DNA of 64,000 bases. Origin: Lachnospiraceae bacterium (GTDB lineage Bacteria > Bacillota > Clostridia > Lachnospirales > Lachnospiraceae). The notes below the pieces were generated by a model that worked only from the letters and a program-made list of their open reading frames with translations, was not told where the DNA came from and ran no database searches. Shown piece after piece: positions 1 through 7,969 of this stretch. The translations under genes and the position numbers were made by a program. Every line of letters starts with the position of its first letter. The first letter of the stretch is position 1. The stretch covers positions 1 to 64,000 of the forward strand of contig CABJAV010000016.1 of NCBI GenBank assembly GCA_902363675.1, in the 5' to 3' direction.

Positions 1-60
1 CGTAAAGAGTTATCATAGCCTTGTCTAAAACATACAGACATTGTCTGTACGTTTGGTGTT

Positions 61-109
61 GAGGCAGGAAACCAAACTTTGGTCGGAGAGGTTCCTGCCT
101 CTTTTATTT
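61..109 (+). terminator. Rho-independent terminator
   Basis: Perfect 10-bp stem, GAGGCAGGAA (61-70) with TTCCTGCCTC (92-101), extended inside by ACC/GGT, and followed by TTTTATTT. It would end transcription coming from the left part of element 1, upstream of the integrase. Confidence 0.75.
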
Positions 110-133
110 GATAGTTACATAACTGATAATACA

Positions 134-200
134 AGAAGGTACAGGATAAAACAATCTGGAGAAAAATATGTCGGATTGTTTTGTTCTGTACCTTCTTTTA
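134..200 (+). terminator. Long imperfect hairpin, probable second terminator
   Basis: AGAAGGTACAG (134-144) pairs with CTGTACCTTCT (186-196) and, inside it, AAACAATC pairs with GATTGTTT (to 182); TTTA follows the stem. With the hairpin at 61-109 it forms a double barrier before the integrase. Confidence 0.5.
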
Positions 201-205
201 ACTTG

Positions 206-368
206 CATGAAAAAGAAGACATCAGGAGCAGATAAATTTACGAATAACATTATTGAGTAATACGGATGGAGAAGATTTTCTGGCATACTACGGAGAACGC
301 AAGCTGATTCTTCGTGTAGCCTTTGAAAGGTATCTGCGTAACCATCCAGAACTAAGGAGGCGGGTATA
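206..368 (+). other. Short ORF remnants upstream of integrase 1
   Basis: Two short open frames follow one another. An ATG at 206 opens 17 codons (MKKKTSGADKF...) before a stop. A second frame without ATG reads through to TAA at 366-368, with the sequence YYGERKLILRVAFERYL near its end. The second ends just before the integrase ATG at 369 and contains its AGGAGG ribosome binding site. I do not recognise a family; it could be the end of a small excisionase-like or regulatory gene, or leftovers of one. Confidence 0.3.
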
Positions 369-1649
369 ATGGCAAAGGCAGGAAGAGGACAGACAAGGCG
401 GGATTCCAAGCGTAGAGTATTAAGACCGGGAGAGAGTGTAAGAGCAGACGGAAAATATCAATATAAATATCATATTGATGGAAAACCACATTTTGTATAC
501 AGTTGGAAACTGGAGCCTACGGACAAACTTCCAAAGGGCAAGAAACCATGCCTTTCCCTTCGTGAATTGGAAAAACAGGTAAATACAGATTTGGATTTGC
601 TTGTAAATATCGTGGACGGACAGATGACAGTATGTGAACTGGTAGACCGTTATCTGAAAACCAAAACAGGAGTAAGGCAGAGTACCAAGCAGGGATATGT
701 TACAGTGCAGAGATTACTTGCAAAGGAATCTTTCGGGAAAAAGACAATCCGAAGTGTGAAAACATCGGATGCCAAGTTATTTCTCATCAAGCTGCAACAG
801 GAAGATGGAAAAAGCTATAGTTCCATTCATACCATCCGGGGAGTGCTGCGACCAGCCTTTCAGATGGCTGTGGATGATGACATTCTGGTAAAGAATCCAT
901 TCGGATTTCAGCTTGCCGGAGTATTGGTAAATGACGCAGTCACAAGAGAGGCAATCACAAAAGATCAGATGCGAAAGTTCCTAAAGTTTGTCCATGACGA
1001 TGTGGTTTACTGTAAGTATTATGAAGTAGTTTATATCCTCTTTCACACTGGAATGCGAATATCAGAATTCTGCGGTCTGACACTGAAAGACATTGATTTG
1101 GAGAATCGAATTGTTAACATTGACCATCAGCTACAAAGAACATCAGATATGCGGTATATCATTGAAACCACAAAGACGGATGCCGGAACAAGGAAACTTC
1201 CCATCACTGAGGATGTGACGCAGATGTTTCAGGCAATCATTGAGGACAGAGTGCCACCCAAGGTCGAAAAGGTGATTGATGGCTATAGTGGATTCCTTTT
1301 CTATGATGAAAATGATATGCCCCTTGTGGCAATGCACTGGCAGCACCGATTCAATCACATGGTTGGCAGGTACAATGACATCTACCGGGTGCAGATGCCG
1401 AACATCACGCCTCATGTTTGTAGACACACCTACTGCTCCAATATGGCAAAATCGGGAATGAATCCAAAGACACTACAGTACCTCATGGGGCATTCGGATG
1501 TTTCGGTCACGATGAATGTGTATACGCATATCGGATTTGATGATGCTGAGGAAGAATTGAAACGGATGGAAGACTTCCGAAAGGCACAGACAGAGATTGA
1601 AAAGAAGAATGAGAAACCGATGTCGCAAAGGATGTTTAAGGTAATTTGA
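369..1649 (+). CDS. int: Tn916-type tyrosine integrase of element 1
   Basis: Site-specific recombinase of 426 residues that would insert and excise element 1. Visible parts are an N-terminal arm-binding region with the GKYQYKYHIDGKPHFVYSWKLE pattern split over residues 29-49, a core-binding SAM-like domain (about 85-180), and a catalytic domain with R230, K269, H349-x-x-R352, H375 and nucleophile Y385 all present. AGGAGG lies just before the ATG. It is homologous along its length to the integrases at 13134 and 26088. Unlike those two it is separated from its att core by about 1.9 kb that carries an extra gene. No missing key residue is seen, so it is probably functional. Confidence 0.95.
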   Translation: MAKAGRGQTRRDSKRRVLRPGESVRADGKYQYKYHIDGKPHFVYSWKLEPTDKLPKGKKPCLSLRELEKQVNTDLDLLVNIVDGQMTVCELVDRYLKTKTGVRQSTKQGYVTVQRLLAKESFGKKTIRSVKTSDAKLFLIKLQQEDGKSYSSIHTIRGVLRPAFQMAVDDDILVKNPFGFQLAGVLVNDAVTREAITKDQMRKFLKFVHDDVVYCKYYEVVYILFHTGMRISEFCGLTLKDIDLENRIVNIDHQLQRTSDMRYIIETTKTDAGTRKLPITEDVTQMFQAIIEDRVPPKVEKVIDGYSGFLFYDENDMPLVAMHWQHRFNHMVGRYNDIYRVQMPNITPHVCRHTYCSNMAKSGMNPKTLQYLMGHSDVSVTMNVYTHIGFDDAEEELKRMEDFRKAQTEIEKKNEKPMSQRMFKVI

Positions 1650-1732
1650 TATAGAAGAATACAATGGTGCTCTGCTAAAGTACAGATACAATGTGCTTTG
1701 GTGGAGCTTTTGATTTGAGGCTAGAAAGCGAG

Positions 1733-1761
1733 TAGCTATAAGGATGAAATTTTGCTATAAT
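1733..1761 (+). promoter_or_regulatory. Extended -10 promoter for the HEPN gene
   Basis: TGCTATAAT (TATAAT at 1756-1761) is an extended -10 element. The -35 region 17 bp upstream (TAGCTA) is poor, which is tolerable with an extended -10. It lies 33 bp before the HEPN ORF and after the integrase stop, so the cargo gene probably has its own transcript. Confidence 0.5.
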
Positions 1762-1793
1762 AAGCGATATGAAGAAAGCAAATTTGGGAGGAG

Positions 1794-2726
1794 ATGATTG
1801 AAGTGCCAATGGAAAATTTTGTGAATGAGTTTAATATGTGGATGCAGACTGTGCAAAGCGAGTTACAGGAAAAAAGTATGCGTTCTACGATTATAATATG
1901 TGCGGCTACATTAGATGCACAGCTTGAGAAACTGATAAAAAATATATTATTACAAGAAAAGAATACAGATGGTGATATTTTTGAGGGAGGAAATGCAATA
2001 CTCTCAACATTCAGTTCAAAAATTACCTTTGCATACTATTTGGGATTAATATCTGAGCATGAACGAAAGACTTTGGATTGCATTCGAAAAATTAGAAATA
2101 AAGCAGCACATGAAATTAGTATTTTGTCTGGGAGCGTATCAGATTCCATAAATAATATGTGTCTTAATTTAGAGATTCCGCAAGGAATGTATATTCCAAT
2201 TGAACTTTTTACTGGTAGTCTTGGTGAGTGTGACAAAACATATAATCCAAATGATGAAAAAAATCCGCAAAAAAGATTTGTTAATGCATTTTATTATATG
2301 ACCCAATATCTTTTCCTACACAATTTGGAATATGTTGATTGCAAAGTAGAAAAGTATCAGGCACCTAAACCGTTTGAATTTATAGAGATGTTCAAAAATA
2401 TTCTTGTGAATGATAATGAACAAATATTGCTACATTTGAAAAAATGTAAAGAAAAAGCTCAAAAGGATCTATGTGAGTTACAAACTTTAATCAAGGATTA
2501 TGTAAGTGGTGATGTTGTTGTTTATAGGCAAGAAGACCTTGATTCTAAAGAAAAAATACAGGAGACAATTGGTATTGTAGAAGATGAAATAAAAGCATTT
2601 GAAACAGAAATATCATTGAGGGAAAACGAAGATATACCAAAGAATTTTGATTCAAATTATTCAAAAACATGTTATGCAATTCAATCGTTAGAGAGATTAA
2701 TCGAGATAATGAAGGAGTATCAATAA
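1794..2726 (+). CDS. MltR-like HEPN-domain protein, orphan cargo
   Basis: A 310-residue cytosolic protein of unknown role. Residues about 1-125 resemble the MltR/DUF4145 HEPN fold: RSTIIICAATLDAQLEKLIKN, then FSSKITFAYYLGLIS, then RKIRNKAAHE, in which R-N-K-A-A-H fits the HEPN R-x4-H motif. The rest is helical and charged, with probable coiled coils near 205-275 and no transmembrane segment. GGGAGGAG touches the ATG at 1794, so GTG 1803 or ATG 1809 may be the true start. It lies between integrase and att core, the usual place for late-acquired cargo. HEPN proteins are often RNases in toxin or defence systems, but no partner antitoxin is visible. A defence or toxin role is inference. Confidence 0.6.
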   Translation: MIEVPMENFVNEFNMWMQTVQSELQEKSMRSTIIICAATLDAQLEKLIKNILLQEKNTDGDIFEGGNAILSTFSSKITFAYYLGLISEHERKTLDCIRKIRNKAAHEISILSGSVSDSINNMCLNLEIPQGMYIPIELFTGSLGECDKTYNPNDEKNPQKRFVNAFYYMTQYLFLHNLEYVDCKVEKYQAPKPFEFIEMFKNILVNDNEQILLHLKKCKEKAQKDLCELQTLIKDYVSGDVVVYRQEDLDSKEKIQETIGIVEDEIKAFETEISLRENEDIPKNFDSNYSKTCYAIQSLERLIEIMKEYQ

Positions 2727-3046
2727 TATGAATATGTGTTGGAAGTTTTGCATTTGACAAAATAGCTCCTGATTGCAGTAGAAAAACATACTTGTTAGTT
2801 TTAAGGAATGTCCTTACTATAATTCGTGCATAGAATTGTTTTAGTTACTTAAAAATGAAGATGTTTATTACAGAATTTATAAAGATTGAAACATCTCATA
2901 TAAGTGTATCTTTGCATATATCGAGTGTGGGTTTAATTACCAGAGAATTCATAGTAGCTTAAGCTGCTTGATGTAGTTAATACAGATGTAAAAGTCTTAT
3001 TTTCGGTATTTCTTATATGGACTTAAAATTAGAAAGAGGTGTGGGA
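2727..3046. other. Gene-free AT-rich stretch
   Basis: About 320 bp of AT-rich sequence between the HEPN gene and a small broken gene. No open frame of convincing length, RNA gene or strong hairpin is seen. Confidence 0.5.
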
Positions 3047-3336
3047 ATGTCTTTGTATGGGCATACTTATATTAATATCAATTCACTGAAAAGGTGGGTA
3101 AATTCACTAAGTGTGGATGAAATACAGTCTGTTGATGTTGGAGGTTACAACCTTGAAATTAAAGATGAAATATAGTAGAAAGAGTATATGGATATAGATG
3201 TTCCATCGCTCATGCAAAAGGTGATGTCGAAGAATATATTGCGATTCCCAACATTAGTAGAAAAATAATTGCAGCGGAAATACCGTTAGTTAAATATTTG
3301 GCTTATGAAGTGATAAAAAATTGTTCTGAAATATAA
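3047..3336 (+). pseudogene. Small hypothetical protein broken by a frameshift
   Basis: ATG at 3047 (after GAAAGAGGTG) opens 42 codons, MSLYGHTYINI...LEIKDEI, ending with TAG at 3173. A second frame then continues directly as ERVYGYRCSIAHAKGDVEEYIAIPN... to TAA at 3336. Joined by one frameshift they would make a protein of about 95 residues. The family is not recognised. The alternative is two unrelated short frames. Confidence 0.4.
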
Positions 3337-3340
3337 ATCA

Positions 3341-3383
3341 TTAGTAGTAAGAAAGTCTCTTTTACTACTAATTTTACTACTAA
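3341..3383. repeat. Candidate integrase arm sites of element 1, TTACTACTAA repeats
   Basis: TTACTACTAA occurs at 3362-3371 and 3374-3383, and inverted as TTAGTAGTAA at 3341-3350. They lie about 140 bp left of the att core at 3524. Position matches the arm sites inferred for elements 2 and 3. The mate at the left end of element 1 is outside the window. Confidence 0.5.
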
Positions 3384-3511
3384 CAGGTAGTAACAACGTG
3401 CTCAATTCTGCTCTGATTTGCCACAATCTGCATTTTCAGAGCATATCATCATAACCCCGGAAACCCTTGCAAAACAGGGCATTCCGGGGCAAAATAAGGA
3501 GAAACAAAACA

Positions 3512-3543
3512 ATGATAAAAATATTATTTGTTTGCCACGGCAA
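3512..3543 (+). repeat. att site 1, copy of the LMW-PTP 5' end
   Basis: 32 bp identical to 27447-27478, the start of the intact LMW-PTP gene. It opens a stub frame MIKILFVCHGNI that diverges and stops after 19 codons. The core common to all three copies is 3524-3543. It marks the junction of elements 1 and 2. Confidence 0.85.
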
Positions 3544-3603
3544 TATACTAACCTTGATTAAAAATACTTGAGTTTACAGTGTTTTGGGGATGTTACAGTA
3601 GAT

Positions 3604-3623
3604 TTTACCAACGATTTACCAAA
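3604..3623. repeat. Candidate arm sites, left end of element 2
   Basis: TTTACCAA at 3604-3611 and TTTACCAAA at 3615-3623, about 60 bp inside the left att core. The same motif occurs near the right end of element 2 (14433-14471) and is not seen at the ends of elements 1 or 3. Confidence 0.55.
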
Positions 3624-3692
3624 GCTATTTGAGTAGTGGATAAACTACTCAGGATATGTAAAGAGAAGTATTATAAAAGAGTCCTAGCAAAG

Positions 3693-3720
3693 AAAAATCC
3701 GCAATTTAGCGGATTTTTTT
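3693..3720. terminator. Bidirectional terminator at the end of the XRE gene
   Basis: AAAATCCGC, a 6-nt loop, GCGGATTTTTTT. It ends the minus-strand XRE gene, whose stop codon lies in the hairpin. Confidence 0.75.
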
Positions 3721-4209
3721 AATACGTTCATTAAATAAAAGCAATCTGTTAATCTTATCATCATAAAATTCTTTTTGCTGTTCAATCACAGCTTTATCAT
3801 TATCCTCATAGGAAATTAAATCCATCTGTTGTTTACAATTTAGATAAGAACAAATAGCTTCATTTATTTGTGAATCTTCAAATGTCATGTGTATGCTGCT
3901 GGGGATGTAGTTGCCATCTTTATCCTTATCAGCAGATATTTTCAATGAAGATTGTTCATTAAGCTTCATAACCAAAGAAAGAACATCACTAACGGTATTA
4001 ATATCGTAATCAAGAAATACAGTTACGCTAATGCCAAGAGCTTCAGCTATTTTTTGAAGTTGATCTGGTTTTGGATTGCGTTCACCGCTTTCATATTTCT
4101 TTATGGTAGATAAATAAATACCGGACTGTTTTGATAATTCGTCCTGTGTCATATCTTTTAATTTTCTATATTTTTGAATTTTACTTCCAATTGAATGTCT
4201 ATTATCCAT
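3706..4209 (-). CDS. XRE-family repressor of element 2
   Basis: A 167-residue regulator with an N-terminal helix-turn-helix (residues about 8-62, IQKYRKLKDMTQDELSKQSG and YLSTIKKYESGERNPKPDQL) and a C-terminal helical region without recognisable domain. It is divergent from the strong promoter at 4288-4316, and CCACAAATG-type operators overlap that promoter. This is the usual layout of an ICE repressor such as ImmR. Inferred role: keeping the transfer region silent and controlling its own gene. The downstream transfer genes are now mostly lost. Confidence 0.85.
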   Translation of the reverse strand: MDNRHSIGSKIQKYRKLKDMTQDELSKQSGIYLSTIKKYESGERNPKPDQLQKIAEALGISVTVFLDYDINTVSDVLSLVMKLNEQSSLKISADKDKDGNYIPSSIHMTFEDSQINEAICSYLNCKQQMDLISYEDNDKAVIEQQKEFYDDKINRLLLFNERIKKIR

Positions 4210-4287
4210 TAATAATCACCTCAAACAAATTGATATGAATATTTTAACACAGAGTTCACAAAAGTGGTACATTATTTTGAAAATATA

Positions 4288-4347
4288 TTGACAACCACAA
4301 ATGTGGACTATATAATAAAAATGCGAACAGACCACAAATGAGGACTA
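4288..4347 (+). promoter_or_regulatory. Consensus promoter with paired operators
   Basis: TTGACA (4288-4293), exactly 17 bp, TATAAT (4311-4316): a perfect sigma-A promoter reading away from the XRE gene. The spacer contains CCACAAATGTGGACTA (4295-4310), repeated as CCACAAATGAGGACTA at 4332-4347. The first has the dyad CCACAaaTGTGG. A bound repressor would cover both the spacer and the early transcribed region. Confidence 0.75.
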
Positions 4348-4349
4348 AC

Positions 4350-4780
4350 ATAAAAAGAATAGATATGTTGAAAATACTTCTTTTGGCGAAGTTCAAGGAT
4401 TCAAAATTTTGCTATATCATAATCCTGCGAGTTGCAAAGCAGCTCATACAATTGAATAACAATTACAGATATAGTGATAATTCCGGTTCAGATACCTGAT
4501 GGAAATCAAATATACTTGCGAAGAGTGCTGAAGGATTGAGAAATGAAAGTGGAGCGAGTAAGGGTAGTCAATACTGTTGCGGAAGGATAATAAACTATGA
4601 AGGTGTTCAAAGGGAACTTCCTGGCTCTCGAAAAGGCGGTAGAGAGGATAGCATTATTTAATTTAACTTAATGCGTCGTAAACGCAGATGCGGCTTATCT
4701 GTAATTCCTATGTGTGCAGGCAAATGGGAAAAAAGCACACCTACATGGCATGAGCCGTGTAGAAAGCAGGTAAGTAGTGA
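4350..4780 (+). other. Leader of the former ICE operon, no confident gene
   Basis: About 430 bp transcribed from the 4288 promoter. It has only short frames, for example ATG 4339 (53 codons) and a frame reading IVIIPVQIPDGNQIYLRRV, which looks like a remnant of a coding region. Several short inverted sequences occur before the small gene at 4781. I cannot assign a gene here. Confidence 0.35.
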
Positions 4781-5080
4781 ATGAAATTAACTTTTAAAGG
4801 TGTGGATATAAGCACTGAGGAAAAGTTCGTCAGCTACATTAATTCACTGAACACAGCGATAATGAAGCAAAATGCCATGAATGAAATCAAGCAGGATTTA
4901 TATGATGTTTCTTATTTGAAAAAGCGTTACCGAAAGATTGTAGCCAGAAATGAGAAAGCATTATTTATGGCAGAGCACGAATGTTTGAAATGTGTTTATT
5001 TCCAAAGACTGGCACGAAAATGTCAGGCAAATTGTAAGTGTCTCTTAGAAGAATCTACGGAAGGAGGCGTATTTACATGA
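4781..5080 (+). CDS. Small hypothetical ICE protein
   Basis: A 99-residue charged protein with a cysteine group in its second half (HECLKCVYFQRLARKCQANCKC). The pattern could bind metal, but I do not recognise the family. Its stop overlaps the next start in an ATGA arrangement (ATG at 5077), typical of translational coupling in an operon. It would be expressed from the ICE promoter at 4288. Confidence 0.6.
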   Translation: MKLTFKGVDISTEEKFVSYINSLNTAIMKQNAMNEIKQDLYDVSYLKKRYRKIVARNEKALFMAEHECLKCVYFQRLARKCQANCKCLLEESTEGGVFT

Positions 5081-5703
5081 AGCTATGTTGGATTGTAGTG
5101 TTGGTCGGAATAAGTATCATCCTGGTTTTTCTATATTCATTAGTTGCAATGTCGTCCAGAACAGAGAGGTTTATTACAGTCTATGGAATCAGGGACTTAG
5201 GTACAGAACTTAGTCCTATCACAATGCTTGTTATGATGGAGTCTATTCAGAACAGGATTGTTGAGAATGGTAAGAGAGGCAAGGCAACATGGCTCTATAT
5301 TGATGAGTTTCACGTCTTACTTAATTCCGAGTATTCTGCAAAATATCTGCAGCAGCTCTGGAAGAAAGTAAGAAAGCAGGGAGGTCTTTGTACCGGTATC
5401 ACGCAGAATGTAGTAGATCTGTTGCAGAACTACACAGCAACAACAATGCTTGCAAACTCAGAGTTTGTGGCACTCTTAAAACAGGCGAATACAGACAGTT
5501 CCAAGATGGCGGAAGTTATCGGGGTATCAGAGGCACAGCTAAGATTCGTAACCAATACCGCATCGGGAATGGGACTTATTAAGTGTGGTTCTGTGGTGAT
5601 TCCGTTTGATAATCAGATTAGCAAGGATACAGATTTGTACAAGCTGTACAATACCAACATTCACGAAAAAATCGAGATGATGAAAAAGCAGGCTGAAAAT
5701 TAA
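5077..5703 (+). pseudogene. VirB4 ATPase C-terminus fused to a small membrane protein
   Basis: ATG 5077 is preceded by GGAGG and coupled to the previous gene. Residues 1-27 form one transmembrane helix (WIVVLVGISIILVFLYSLVAM). From about residue 30 the sequence is the C-terminal ATPase part of a VirB4/TraE conjugation protein: YGIRDLGTELSPITMLVMME, then the Walker B-like ATWLYIDEFHVLL, then KVRKQGGLCTGITQNVVDLL. Walker A and about two thirds of a normal VirB4 (roughly 600-800 residues) are absent. An internal deletion has joined two genes in frame. It cannot work as a transfer ATPase; the reading frame is still open. Confidence 0.8.
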
Positions 5704-6356
5704 GCCGGCTCGTTGTCATCTGAATTATTATTGTCTTCTAAAAGAGATGTATCAACTTCAGTGAGCAGCTCTTTTGGAAGGCATTTCTTTGTAATACTTA
5801 TATTTTTTGATTTGTATGTAAGCTGTGTATATAGTGGTGCACCAATTGGTTTTTTAAAGATTGCAAATATCTTTCCTGGCGGTTTTGGAACTATGGAACG
5901 GATATCTTCACTTAACACGCTGTTAGGTATATAGCAGTCTTTGCTCTGAATCAGACCAAGACATGCAGTAGTAGTTCCGGTTACTTTCTCAGTGTATAGC
6001 TCAAGGTGTGGTCCGGTATAGTTGCCTATCATACGTGCAGAGGTATCCATACTCATGATAATACCAAGTACTTTGAGTTTTAATTCTGTTGTATGGTTGC
6101 TTTTGAAGGAAAAATCATTTTCACTTAACCTATTATTCAGGGCAGCACGATAGAAGCCATTTGCATTCATTCCTGTTCTTGGAGTGACTCCTGTAAAGTG
6201 GAGAAAGTTATGCGAATGAAATCTTACAGCAGTATGGTTTGACTTATTGTTTTCGTCACGATAGACAAAAACAACCTGATTACCTTCTAAATACTGTTGG
6301 TATTGTTTTGCACACTTGGTGATGATGGCAATAGCCTGTTTCTTAGTCATAAGCAT
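5700..6356 (-). CDS. PBECR4-domain protein
   Basis: About 218 residues, matching in my recall the PBECR4 family (phage-barnase-EndoU-colicin-RelE-like nuclease 4) found in phages and mobile elements: MTKKQAIAIITKCAKQYQQYL, then FLHFTGVTPR, then FYRAALNNRLSENDF, TTELKLKVLG, ACLGLIQSKDCYIPNSVLSEDIR. The frame is open to 6527, but the ATG at 6356 has AAGGACC just upstream and begins the conserved region (ATG 6350 is an alternative). It is convergent with the VirB4 remnant and overlaps its stop by four bases. Nuclease activity is predicted for the superfamily, not shown here. Confidence 0.65.
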   Translation of the reverse strand: MLMTKKQAIAIITKCAKQYQQYLEGNQVVFVYRDENNKSNHTAVRFHSHNFLHFTGVTPRTGMNANGFYRAALNNRLSENDFSFKSNHTTELKLKVLGIIMSMDTSARMIGNYTGPHLELYTEKVTGTTTACLGLIQSKDCYIPNSVLSEDIRSIVPKPPGKIFAIFKKPIGAPLYTQLTYKSKNISITKKCLPKELLTEVDTSLLEDNNNSDDNEPA

Positions 6357-6394
6357 TAAGGTCCTTATATTTAAATGGTATTTTGGCAAATTTA

Positions 6395-6435
6395 AAAGGA
6401 AGGTTCTTCTGCCGTAGCAGATGACACCTTCCTTT
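6395..6435. terminator. Two-stem hairpin upstream of the PBECR4 gene
   Basis: AAAGGAAGG (6395-6403) pairs with CCTTCCTTT (6427-6435), and an inner TCTGC pairs with GCAGA around a CGTA loop. It lies in the leader of the minus-strand PBECR4 gene, so it may act as an attenuator. No long U tract follows on either strand. Confidence 0.4.
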
Positions 6436-6459
6436 AATGACTGATTTTTCTGTTGTCCG

Positions 6460-6538
6460 CCAACTGATCGGCACCCGAAGTCCGATAAGAAAACTGGTTT
6501 TTCCGTTGCCAGCCAACTGTCCGGCACCCGAAGTCCGG
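6460..6538. repeat. Imperfect direct repeat, two units 53 bp apart
   Basis: CCAACTGATCGGCACCCGAA (from 6460) recurs as CCAACTGTCCGGCACCCGAA (from 6513), each followed by GTCCG. It is intergenic, between the PBECR4 leader and the hydrolase gene. It resembles remnants of a short tandem array rather than CRISPR. Confidence 0.6.
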
Positions 6539-6658
6539 AAAGAATTTCGGATTTTATGTGTCAGTCCACATGATAGGCATATAGCCCATCTACTAACTAT
6601 AGTATACACAGATAAAGCAAATTATGCAACGAGTTTATAAAGATTTAATCAGAAATTT

Positions 6659-7729
6659 TTGGAAAAGAAGGTGAGAACATTGAAGATAAAAAAGGTGGAT
6701 GATAAGCCTATGGTCATTCACACAAAAGAGAAAGCCAAGATTCATTCTCATGAGCCCAAAGGAGCGAGGATAAAGGGCAGTAACATCTATACAGTAGAAC
6801 GTGGTCCTAAGATTGCTGGAGCAAAAGCAGCAGAAACAATGGGTAAGAAATCATACAGGAAGAGTACAGTCTATCAAGTAAATGTAAAAGAGAAAGGTCT
6901 TTCAAGATTTAAGCGTAATGTAAGGGAAGCCAACACTTCCATCAAGACCAAGAACACCAATCTTCACATTGCAGGAAGAACAGGTGCACTTACAGCCGGG
7001 GCAGTAACAGAGCAGATGGAAGGCGGGCAGGAAGTATCGCAGGCAGCATATCTTGCATATGAAGCTAGCCGCCCTGTTACCGGAACTGCTTCTAAGGGTG
7101 CAGCACTTTTTAGAAAAAAGGCGGCAGCCAAGGCAAAGAAGCGTATCAAGAAGGTAGAGGCAGGAAAGAAGCTGGCAAAAAAGACAGCAAAGAAAGCTGC
7201 CAAAGATACTGCCAAGGCTGTAGCTAAAGAGACAGCAAAAGAAACCGCCAAGACCACTGCTAAGGTTGCAGCGAAAACTGCTACAAAGACTGCGGCAACA
7301 GCGGCAGGGACAGCGGTTGCACCGGGAGTTGGTACTGCAATCGGCATGGCAGCCGGATATGCTGCAGGTGTGTCCATAGAGGTCAAGGATGAAAAGATGA
7401 CCAACCGGAGCAGAAAGATTAAGTTCTTTCTGGATAAGATGAAAGCACAGGAGAATCAGACAGACAGTGTGGCAAAGCTGGTAAAGGATCTGATTGTGCG
7501 AAAAGCGATTACCTGGGTAAAGGCAGCGGCACCGGTTGTCGGACTGGTGCTTTTGTTACTTGTTCTTGTAGTTGCCATGATTGCTGTTCCGGTTATTGCG
7601 GCGATAGCAATCCTTTACAATTCTCCATTTGCTTTATTCCTGCCACCACTTGAATCAGGAGATACCGTGCAGACAGTAACGAGTGCTTATGTACAAGGGA
7701 TGATTATTGTACAGTTTAAAGTGCTATAA
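6659..7729 (+). pseudogene. N-terminal part of an ICE cell-wall hydrolase
   Basis: 356 residues. The N-terminus (LKIKKVDDKPMVIHTKEKAKIH) is typical of large ICE proteins ending in lysozyme or CHAP/NlpC-P60 domains that open peptidoglycan for conjugation. A long Ala/Lys-rich helical stretch (about 150-245) and a transmembrane segment (about 298-330, VVGLVLLLLVLVVAMIAVPVIAAIAIL) follow. After SGDTVQTVTSAYVQ the family sequence breaks and ends with GMIIVQFKVL and a stop, so every catalytic domain is missing. TTG 6659 is the furthest start; TTG 6680 after AAGGTG is also possible. Confidence 0.7.
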
Positions 7730-7804
7730 ATAAAGCATAAGGAAAGCATAAGTGACGGATGCATGATAAATGAGTTTAATAGAACATTTACGGAGGTGGC
7801 AGTT

Positions 7805-7960
7805 ATGCATATATTGGTGTTTATTTTAATATTTGTTGTTGGTTCAATCATTGCCGCTTGTGATGGGGATTATTCATGAATAGCTGCAATCGGTATATTT
7901 GTAGGATTTTTTGTATTGCTATTGCAGTATTATGGTTATTTACCCAGCCTGTTTTATTAA
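7805..7960 (+). pseudogene. Small membrane protein with an in-frame stop
   Basis: ATG 7805 after GGAGG opens a hydrophobic peptide, MHILVFILIFVVGSIIAACDGDYS, ended by TGA at 7877. The same frame continues with a second hydrophobic segment (IAAIGIFVGFFVLLLQ) to TAA at 7958. It looks like a two-helix ICE protein of about 51 residues inactivated by one nonsense mutation. Confidence 0.5.
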
Positions 7961-7969
7961 TAATTGCTA

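Larger units (their letters stand above)
1..3543. mobile_element. Integrative element 1 (right end only)
   Basis: The right-hand part of an integrative element whose left end lies outside the window. It holds a complete Tn916-type integrase (369-1649), an HEPN-type cargo gene (1794-2726), a broken small gene, candidate arm repeats (3341-3383) and then the att core shared with the two following elements (3524-3543). The order integrase, short cargo, arm repeats, core is seen directly. Calling the whole stretch one element is inference from that order and from elements 2 and 3. Confidence 0.7.

Noticed and set aside
6964..7404. 146-residue minus-strand open frame
   Set aside because: It is the antisense of the Ala/Lys-rich stretch of the hydrolase gene; the Ala/Val-rich product is a composition artefact.
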